5,814 nt of DNA, taken from assembly GCA_003554345.1 (NCBI GenBank), contig PWGE01000290.1, forward strand, positions 1-5,814, in the 5' to 3' direction. This DNA is from T1SED10-198M sp003554345 [NCBI: Candidatus Sumerlaeota bacterium]. GTDB lineage: Bacteria > Sumerlaeota > T1SED10-198M. Of this stretch, positions 1-5,152 are shown one piece after another. A model generated the notes under the pieces. The model did not search any database. It was given only the letters and a program-made list of their open reading frames with translations, and was not told the origin of the DNA. The translations under genes and the position numbers were made by a program. Each line of letters opens with the position of its first letter. Positions within the stretch are counted from its first letter, which is position 1.

Positions 1-3000
1 CGCGGGAAGTAAATGGTAAAGACAGACCCTTTGCCGGGATGGCTGGTCACGTCAATAAACCCGTGATTTTGCTTAACGATGCCATATACCGTTGGCAGCC
101 CCAACCCGGTTCCTACCCCGCTCTTTTTAGTAGTATAAAATGGTTCAAAAATGTGTTTTTTTGTTTTGGCGTTCATCCCGCATCCGGTATCACTTACAGT
201 TATGACAGCATACTCTCCCGGCGTATATTTATGAGAATCTTCATCGATGGTCACGTTAGAGGTTTCGATAGTTATCTGACCATCACCTTTTATGGCATCT
301 CGGGCATTAATACAAAGATTAACCAGAAGCTGGTCGATCTGAGAAGGATCTATTTTTACAGGCCATACATCAGTACCGGGTTTCCAGGAAATAGTTACAT
401 TCTCACCGATAAGACGTCCAAGCATCTTAAGCATTCTTTCAATAGTTTTATTCAGATTAAGGATCCTGGGAGTAACAACCTGTTTCCTGGCAAAAGCCAA
501 CATCTGCCGTATCAAATCAGTAGAACGTTCAGCCGCTTTCTGAATCTGTATTAGATCTTCGTGAAGTCCATTCTCCTCCCCAATCTTTTGCATCATAATT
601 TCTGTCTGGCCCAAAATAATTCCCAGAATATTATTAAAATCATGCGCAATACCACCTGCTAATCTGCCGACAGATTCTAACTTCTGTGACTGATTTAACT
701 GCTCCTGTAATTCCTGGCGTTCTTTTTCTGCTTTCTTGCGCTCAGTAATATCACGACTGGAACTGACAATATTTTTGACTGTTCCATTGTTAATAATCGG
801 GGTTAAGGTAGTCCACCAGTCTTTCGTTCCGCCAGGCAAATCCAGAGTGATCTCATAAGAAATCGGACGTTTATTTTGCACACAGGTTCTATATTTATCA
901 GTTAAGATATCGCCAACCTTTTTGCCAAATAACTGCCGGGGTTTATTATTTTTGAACTCTGTGATAGAAATACCGGTTGCTTCCTGATGCGCCCTATTAT
1001 TTCTTATATAAACAAATGTATTATTATCAAGCACTTTGATTAAAGACATAACATCCTGAGTCCCATTAAAGACCGCTTCATAATCATTCAGTAATTGTTT
1101 GCGTTCTAGTTCTAATTTTTTGAGCCTGGTAATATCAGAAAAAGTGATAACTACGGCATAGGGCTTGCTATCATCCTCCTTAAATAAAGGTGTGGTGTTA
1201 ATATTAACCCATGATATTTTCCCGGATGTGTGTTTCACCCCCATAGTTATATCTCTACAGGGTTGACCGGTAGCCAGGGAACGCATGGAGGGATGCTCTG
1301 ATTCGGGGAATTCTGACCCATCTTCCCGAATGGCATTTAATGTGAACCCTGTGGAATCATGTCTCGAGGCTTCTTCTTCAGTAATTCCAAAAACTCTCTC
1401 GGCTGCTTTATTCCAGTGCAGCATTCGTCCGGACGCATCCTGAAGAATGATGCCGTCGTAAGCATTATAAAATATGGCCCGATAGCGGGCTTCACTTTCA
1501 AGCAGCAACTGGTCGGCTTCATATTTTTCTTTTGCAAAGATCAGATCTCCGGCTACTTCCTTCAGCAAATCTATTTCATCCTGAGAGATCCTGTCTCCAG
1601 GCGTCATGCAAACAGTCAGTATTCCTGCCAGCGTTTTTCCCTGAATCATGGGAATGAGTATAGTTCTATGGGCAGAGTCTCTGTCATAATAGGAACATCC
1701 AGAACAGTAATTTACGGGATCAGTGACAATTATTGTTTTTTTTGTCTTTACAACATCTTTTATACATTCAGGAGCCAGGCTGTTTTCTCCGCCAGAAATT
1801 TTCCACTCTCTTTTTCCATGTTCCCCGGCACTGGCAACAGGCTGAATCACCTCATCATTATCCAGCAGAGCGATTTCAATATTCAGATAATGCCGGGTTT
1901 CCAGGAGAATATTGCAGGCACCTTTCATAATTGCCGACAGATCATTTTCCTGAACAATAAGCTGGTTGACATTTCGTATGGACATCAGGAGTGCATTCAA
2001 ATCCTTAACCTTATCCTTTGCCTGTTTCGTTTCTGTGATATCAATGGCAAGTTCAAATCGTACATCACGACCATCAATCCACTGAATAATTTTATCGGTA
2101 ATGAAATAGTCTCTTTTAACCACAGCATTATAGTATTCCCACTGGTAAGGCTTTCCTTTCTTTTTCAGGATAATATCGTTCGTACAAAATTCGCACGGTG
2201 CATCTTTATGTTGTAATACCCGATAACAGGTCTTACCAACCAGGTCTTTCTGGAAAATTCTTTTTGTATATTCGTTAGCGTATAAAATTTCATAGGTGCA
2301 GGGATCAGCTATGTACATTATTTCATTAATGCTTCCAAAAATCGAAAAAAGCTTCTGTTGTTCAAAACGGACAGACTCACTCAACTGTTTGCGTTCTGTA
2401 ATATCCCTTACAATAGAAACAAGAGAGTCGTCTGTCAATCTACTGAGCTGTGCTTCAAAATGTTTGACCTCCCCCTGTAAGTCCAGCGTATATTCAAAAG
2501 TGTGAACCTTACCGGTTGTAAGACATTTCCTGAAATTTTGAAGGTGTCTTTCCGCTTCTTCTTTTCCAAATATTTCATGCAATGTTTTTCCTGGAACCTT
2601 ATCAGAAGGAAAAGCGAGGAGACTTTCATCAGATGTGTACACCTCTTTAATAACGCCATGAATGTCTACGACAAACAAAATATCTGAAAGAGCTTGCGTT
2701 ATGGCTGAGTTGCGTCTTCTGAACTCTTTTAGTTTCTGCTGTGAGGTGAAAAGTTTACAGGCCTGGTTAATTGACGAGAGAAGCGCTGTTTCATGAGGTT
2801 TTCCCTCTATAAAACCGTAAGGGGTTGCCTCCTCGATCTTGTGTATCGTCTCTCTGTCGGAGTATGACGATATAATAATCAGGGGAAGATCGTGTTTGTT
2901 AAGAATATCCCTGGCAGCGTTAATCCCCTGTCTTTTTCCTCCCAGGTCTATATCAAGAAGTATACAACCAATATCAGAGTTTTTGTTCATTGTATGCAGG

Positions 3001-3131
3001 ATTTCCTCAGCACTCCGGACAAAGTAAACGCCATATCCGTGTTTTTCCAGAATCTTTTGTATGCTGTTATTTCCAGGTGTCTTTTTGCCTGCCAGAAGAA
3101 TAGTTTTTAAATTATAGATATCCAGTACCAC
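1..3131 (-). CDS. Multi-PAS/GAF hybrid sensor histidine kinase with N-terminal receiver domain (3' end outside window)
   Basis: I translated this strand codon by codon: 1043 codons without a stop, running off the window. Approximate domains: receiver 8-125; PAS 144-250, ending VRDITERKQL; PAS 254-370; GAF 384-535; PAS 544-672; PAS 684-803; HisKA with H-box His830 in AGGIAHDFNNIL; HATPase 890-1043 with N-box Asn942 (NLCINARDA), G1 DTGCGM at 981-986, F-box IFEPFYTTK and G2 GTGLGL at 1007-1012. By family knowledge it autophosphorylates His830 and signals to a response regulator. No signal peptide or membrane segment is visible, so it should sense a cytoplasmic cue. The receiver keeps Asp60, Ser88 and Lys111 but lacks the acidic pair after strand 1. 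The start is uncertain: no ATG lies upstream in frame before a stop near 3225, and GTG at 3131 is chosen because it follows the promoter. A C-terminal receiver could follow outside the window. No partner regulator is visible. Confidence 0.95.
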   Translation of the reverse strand, partial: MVLDIYNLKTILLAGKKTPGNNSIQKILEKHGYGVYFVRSAEEILHTMNKNSDIGCILLDIDLGGKRQGINAARDILNKHDLPLIIISSYSDRETIHKIEEATPYGFIEGKPHETALLSSINQACKLFTSQQKLKEFRRRNSAITQALSDILFVVDIHGVIKEVYTSDESLLAFPSDKVPGKTLHEIFGKEEAERHLQNFRKCLTTGKVHTFEYTLDLQGEVKHFEAQLSRLTDDSLVSIVRDITERKQLSESVRFEQQKLFSIFGSINEIMYIADPCTYEILYANEYTKRIFQKDLVGKTCYRVLQHKDAPCEFCTNDIILKKKGKPYQWEYYNAVVKRDYFITDKIIQWIDGRDVRFELAIDITETKQAKDKVKDLNALLMSIRNVNQLIVQENDLSAIMKGACNILLETRHYLNIEIALLDNDEVIQPVASAGEHGKREWKISGGENSLAPECIKDVVKTKKTIIVTDPVNYCSGCSYYDRDSAHRTILIPMIQGKTLAGILTVCMTPGDRISQDEIDLLKEVAGDLIFAKEKYEADQLLLESEARYRAIFYNAYDGIILQDASGRMLHWNKAAERVFGITEEEASRHDSTGFTLNAIREDGSEFPESEHPSMRSLATGQPCRDITMGVKHTSGKISWVNINTTPLFKEDDSKPYAVVITFSDITRLKKLELERKQLLNDYEAVFNGTQDVMSLIKVLDNNTFVYIRNNRAHQEATGISITEFKNNKPRQLFGKKVGDILTDKYRTCVQNKRPISYEITLDLPGGTKDWWTTLTPIINNGTVKNIVSSSRDITERKKAEKERQELQEQLNQSQKLESVGRLAGGIAHDFNNILGIILGQTEIMMQKIGEENGLHEDLIQIQKAAERSTDLIRQMLAFARKQVVTPRILNLNKTIERMLKMLGRLIGENVTISWKPGTDVWPVKIDPSQIDQLLVNLCINARDAIKGDGQITIETSNVTIDEDSHKYTPGEYAVITVSDTGCGMNAKTKKHIFEPFYTTKKSGVGTGLGLPTVYGIVKQNHGFIDVTSHPGKGSVFTIYFP

Positions 3132-3165
3132 CTTTATCTCGATTTTTCTTATATCTACCAGAAAT

Positions 3166-3174
3166 ATTATATCA
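3166..3174 (-). promoter_or_regulatory. Extended -10 promoter of the sensor kinase
   Basis: On the minus strand this reads TGATATAAT: a perfect TATAAT with the TG extension one base upstream. No good -35 hexamer lies 16-18 bases further up, which is tolerated by extended -10 promoters. The predicted transcript starts near 3159, giving a leader of about 28 bases before the GTG at 3131. This placement argues against any start codon upstream of the promoter. No clear Shine-Dalgarno sequence precedes the GTG. The best match, AAAGGTGG, overlaps the GTG itself. Confidence 0.5.
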
Positions 3175-3919
3175 AAGTTTAATACATTTACTTTAGTGAA
3201 AAGGTCAGGTAAGGGGCGTACAAATCAAAAGTATTCCGCTTTATCTCAAGATAATACAGTCTCTGTCAAAGTAAAAGTCTGTAATTTTTCAGGTTGTTTG
3301 AACTCGCACATATTTAAACACAATTAGAAAGTTTATGGATGTTGCAAAAAATACATGCATACACAGTGAAAAAATAATCCAGTAAATATTCCTGGATAAT
3401 CCTTTATAAGCAGTTTTTTAAAAAATAAAAGCTAAATAGCCCTCTGGAAATCAGAACAGGAAATACAACCAGAAGAACTTGGATGGAGAGGATAAACAAA
3501 TCTCCGGCAAGAAGAAAATATTTCGCTCTTATTATACTTCTGAAAAATGGCGGTTTGTTTTCGTTGCGGGAAAAAGACGCCTTAAAACCCCTGATAGTCT
3601 TTATTTTGTCCCTTTCCCTTTCACAAGTAACAACACACGCACCCATGCAAGGTTTTATACAGGTATTCGTTTTACCAAAAACCCGGTGTTCAAGCATGAA
3701 TCACAAAATAATTATTGAATACTGCTTATGGTAAAAATCTTCTGAGTGAGATAACAAATGATATAAAATACATGTATAACGATGCAGCAAAACAGAACTC
3801 CTGATTTTCAGGCACTTTTGTACGGCAATACGAAATTTAAAAACTGACAAATGATCTGGAAAAAACTTGCCAGGGAAAAATTCTCAACAGGAAAGAGGCT
3901 TTTCACAGAAACCCGTTCA
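3175..3919. other. Long AT-rich divergent intergenic stretch, no supported gene
   Basis: The space between the kinase and the DUF302 gene holds only short, mutually overlapping open frames on both strands. At 3404-3734 three of 79-97 codons overlap one another, and there are small ones at 3782-3847 and 3851-3964. None has a recognisable domain, and most lack a well-placed ribosome binding site. Small symmetric sites are ATCCAG/CTGGAT at 3377-3382 and 3392-3397, the 12-bp palindrome TTTTTTAAAAAA at 3414-3425, and the hairpin CCTGA-TTT-TCAGG at 3800-3812. I see no tRNA, rRNA or known riboswitch pattern. The segment around 3470-3735 could be a decayed gene or dispersed repeat, which I cannot tell by eye. 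Confidence 0.55.
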
Positions 3920-3944
3920 TTGCAAAGATATCTGGCAATTTTTA
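3861..3944. repeat. Imperfect 13-bp inverted repeat with a 58-nt loop
   Basis: The left arm at 3861-3873 (AAAAACTTGCCAG) and right arm at 3932-3944 (CTGGCAATTTTTA) pair over seven perfect bases, TTGCCAG/CTGGCAA. One mismatch follows, then an A-run opposite a T-run. The right arm overlaps the spacer of a candidate promoter at 3920-3948, so the structure could be an operator, a weak terminator of an upstream transcript, or chance in AT-rich DNA. Confidence 0.35.
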
Positions 3945-3948
3945 TAAT
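3920..3948 (+). promoter_or_regulatory. Candidate distal promoter of the DUF302 gene
   Basis: TTGCAA at 3920-3925 matches the -35 consensus at four of six positions. It lies exactly 17 bases before a perfect TATAAT at 3943-3948. A transcript from here would begin near 3955 and have a leader of about 45 bases, in which no purine-rich Shine-Dalgarno sequence is present. Confidence 0.4.
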
Positions 3949-3983
3949 AATCGACCAAAAATAACCCCTTTATTATAAAACTA

Positions 3984-3992
3984 TGATATAAT
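3984..3992 (+). promoter_or_regulatory. Extended -10 element abutting the DUF302 start codon
   Basis: TGATATAAT is identical to the element in front of the divergent kinase. Its last base is eight bases before the A of the ATG at 4000, so by normal promoter geometry transcription would begin at 3999 or 4000. The mRNA would then start at, or one base before, the start codon. No -35 match is seen at the usual distance. Confidence 0.5.
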
Positions 3993-3999
3993 TATAACT

Positions 4000-4494
4000 A
4001 TGCAAAATTTACACAAAAAACATCTGGTTCTTATCATCGTTTTTTCAGTACTTATTGGCGCTCTCTTAGCTACAGCTATTATGTACAGAGCCGCTCCCGC
4101 TTTGATGATCCTGGAAGATGAAAGCCCTTATGACTTCGAGGAAACTATCAGCCGTTTTGAAAGGGAGGTGGAGGAAGCAGGCTGGAGTATTGTCGGATAC
4201 CAGGACATGCAGGAAATCCTTGAGGGTCACGGACATGAAGTAATTGACATCAAGATATTTGAATTGTGTTCCGCACGGTATTCAGCCATCATTCTGAAAG
4301 AAGATGATGAGCGCAAAGTTTCCCCCCTTATGCCCTGCCGCGTCTCCATTTATAAAAAATCAAATGGTAATACCTATATTACCAGGTTGAACTCTCTTCT
4401 CATGGCACGCCCTTTTGGCGGATTGATCAATGAAGTCATGCAGGATGCTGCTGCTGAAACCGAAGAGATAATAGCAAAAGTTCTTCAGGATTAA
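4000..4494 (+). CDS. Membrane-anchored DUF302 domain protein
   Basis: The protein has 164 residues. The N-terminus is a short basic stretch (HKKH) followed by a hydrophobic helix at about residues 8-29, best read as a signal anchor or uncleaved signal peptide that places the rest outside the cytoplasmic membrane. Residues 36-162 resemble the DUF302 fold family (PF03625): an amphipathic helix FEETISRFEREVEEAGWSIVG, then DMQEIL, DIKIFELC (Cys90), and the typical LMPCRVSIYK (Cys113) with NGNTYITRLN, ending in a helical tail. The biochemical role of this family is not established, so no function is assigned. The start at 4000 is supported by the hydrophobic helix directly after it; the next ATG at 4081 would remove the anchor. 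No Shine-Dalgarno sequence precedes it. It stands alone: the kinase is divergent and the next gene is 658 bases downstream. Confidence 0.88.
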   Translation: MQNLHKKHLVLIIVFSVLIGALLATAIMYRAAPALMILEDESPYDFEETISRFEREVEEAGWSIVGYQDMQEILEGHGHEVIDIKIFELCSARYSAIILKEDDERKVSPLMPCRVSIYKKSNGNTYITRLNSLLMARPFGGLINEVMQDAAAETEEIIAKVLQD

Positions 4495-4587
4495 AAGTCG
4501 AAAACCTTTCAGACATTACCTCATACATTACTTTTTGAACATCTGCTACATCCGGCTTTTCTTCAAGTTTCTGCTTTCTTTTTCTTT

Positions 4588-4651
4588 AAACCCTGTAAAA
4601 GATTTTTATGATATTCATTCAGCCTGAAAGATATAGAAAAGCAGGGTTTTT
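4588..4651 (+). terminator. Terminator-like compound inverted repeat after the DUF302 gene
   Basis: An outer 8-bp perfect stem, AAACCCTG at 4588-4595 with CAGGGTTT at 4642-4649, encloses an inner imperfect hairpin. In the inner hairpin, arms around TTCAG and CTGAA meet near 4618-4626 and extend outward through ATAT arms with one mismatch and one bulge. A run of five T follows the outer stem at 4647-4651. It lies 93 bases beyond the DUF302 stop and is reasonably placed as its intrinsic terminator, though the long enclosed region is not typical. It also overlaps the tail of the decayed zinc-ribbon frame on the other strand. Confidence 0.4.
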
Positions 4652-4814
4652 ATAAATATGACACATATTTGAGCAAAGAATGAGTCCGCCATGCCCGCTG
4701 TTTTTGCATTTAAAGCAGCATAATTGCTCCGGCAATTACATATTGAGCAGGTCGGCAAAATAAAAATTTCTTCTTACAGTTTTTACAGACACAGCCATTC
4801 AATTTCTTTATCAT
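4619..4814 (-). pseudogene. Frameshifted small zinc-ribbon (Com-like) protein remnant
   Basis: On the minus strand, ATG at 4814 opens a 34-codon frame with the Cys-rich sequence GCVCKNCKKKFLFC followed by PAQYVIAGAI, ending in TAA at 4712-4710. The +1 frame continues directly with KCKNSGHGGLILC and stays open to TGA at 4619. Joined, these look like a two-knuckle zinc ribbon (CxxC, about 18-20 residues, then CxxC) of the kind seen in small Com-like proteins. The second knuckle reads CKNS, where CKNC would be expected, so a ligand also seems lost. A possible ribosome binding site AGGTG lies 11 bases before the ATG, at 4830-4826. Decay by one frameshift plus one Cys-to-Ser change is my preferred reading. 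Chance similarity, or a programmed +1 shift at CTT TAA, are alternatives. The frame beyond about 4660 is probably not original coding sequence. Confidence 0.42.
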
Positions 4815-4850
4815 CTCAAAACTGGCACCTGTAAAAAGAGGGGGGTTCAC

Positions 4851-4882
4851 CCTATTATTAATCCATTTTATCCTATTAATAG
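4851..4882. repeat. Two CCTATTA repeats 21 bp apart, the second inside a palindrome
   Basis: CCTATTA occurs at 4851-4857 and again at 4872-4878, two helical turns apart. The second copy runs into the perfect 10-bp palindrome CTATTAATAG at 4873-4882. The pair lies about 60 bases upstream of the -35 box of the activase promoter, where an activator or repressor could bind. In DNA this AT-rich, chance is a real alternative. Confidence 0.25.
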
Positions 4883-4941
4883 CATAATTGATTACTTTCG
4901 TATATATGGTTCATAAGATAATAATAATGACTATTTTTATA

Positions 4942-4969
4942 TTGACACTATAAGCGGCAATGTTAGCAT
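4942..4969 (+). promoter_or_regulatory. Promoter of the activase gene
   Basis: A perfect TTGACA at 4942-4947 is followed 16 bases later by TAGCAT at 4964-4969, which matches TATAAT at four positions. It carries the TG extension (TGT before the hexamer, at 4961-4963). Transcription would begin near 4976, leaving an untranslated leader of about 177 bases before the ATG at 5153. Confidence 0.5.
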
Positions 4970-4975
4970 ATTAAA

Positions 4976-5133
4976 GAATGTATGTGGAGAATGTGTTGTT
5001 TCATTAATAATAGAAAGGATATGAAAAATTCTGGTAAAATATTGTCGAAAGTTGTTTCTTATTTCATGATTTAAGATACTAAGAAATAAAGAGTGAGATT
5101 TTTAAAAAAAATATACTATCTTATTTATCTGAA
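4976..5133 (+). promoter_or_regulatory. Long AT-rich leader of the activase mRNA
   Basis: If the promoter at 4942-4969 is used, this stretch is transcribed but precedes the gene. It contains a 7-bp inverted repeat, TTTCTTA at 5055-5061 with TAAGAAA at 5080-5086 (18-base loop). It also has a tiny frame at 5021-5074 encoding 17 residues, MKNSGKILSKVVSYFMI; the AAAGGA before it sits too close to the ATG to be a good ribosome binding site. I recognise no known riboswitch class. Confidence 0.3.
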
Positions 5134-5144
5134 AAGGGGAGGGG
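5134..5144 (+). promoter_or_regulatory. Strong Shine-Dalgarno sequence of the activase gene
   Basis: The purine run AAGGGGAGGGG includes GGAGG at 5138-5142, ten bases before the ATG at 5153. It fixes the start codon and contrasts with the other two genes of the window, which have no clear ribosome binding site. Confidence 0.8.
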
Positions 5145-5152
5145 ATTGATCA

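Noticed and set aside
39-554. 171-codon open frame on the plus strand
   Set aside because: It lies exactly antisense, codon for codon, to the HisKA/HATPase coding frame of the kinase, and its translation has no recognisable domain.
1359-2216. 285-codon open frame on the plus strand
   Set aside because: It is antisense in register to the GAF and PAS domains of the kinase, which are unmistakable on the minus strand. Its length reflects the rarity of TTA/CTA/TCA codons there, not a gene.
1337-3110. Further short frames over the kinase on both strands
   Set aside because: All overlap well-supported kinase domains in other frames and have no domain or ribosome binding site of their own.
3377-3425. 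ATCCAG/CTGGAT repeat followed by a T-run as a terminator
   Set aside because: The stem is only six pairs with a nine-base loop, and the T-run begins 17 bases after it, so terminator geometry is not met. No upstream gene needs it.
3483-3734. 83-codon plus-strand frame beginning MERINKSPARRKY
   Set aside because: A weak AGAAG precedes the ATG, but the translation has no recognisable fold and overlaps two other equally open frames. I list the region as a finding only.
3851-3964. 37-residue frame directly before the DUF302 gene
   Set aside because: It has no ribosome binding site, contains the inverted-repeat right arm and the distal promoter, and shows no recognisable motif.
5021-5074. 17-residue leader peptide in the activase leader
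   Set aside because: The AAAGGA ahead of its ATG is only one or two bases away, too close for normal initiation, and no codon pattern typical of an attenuation peptide is visible.
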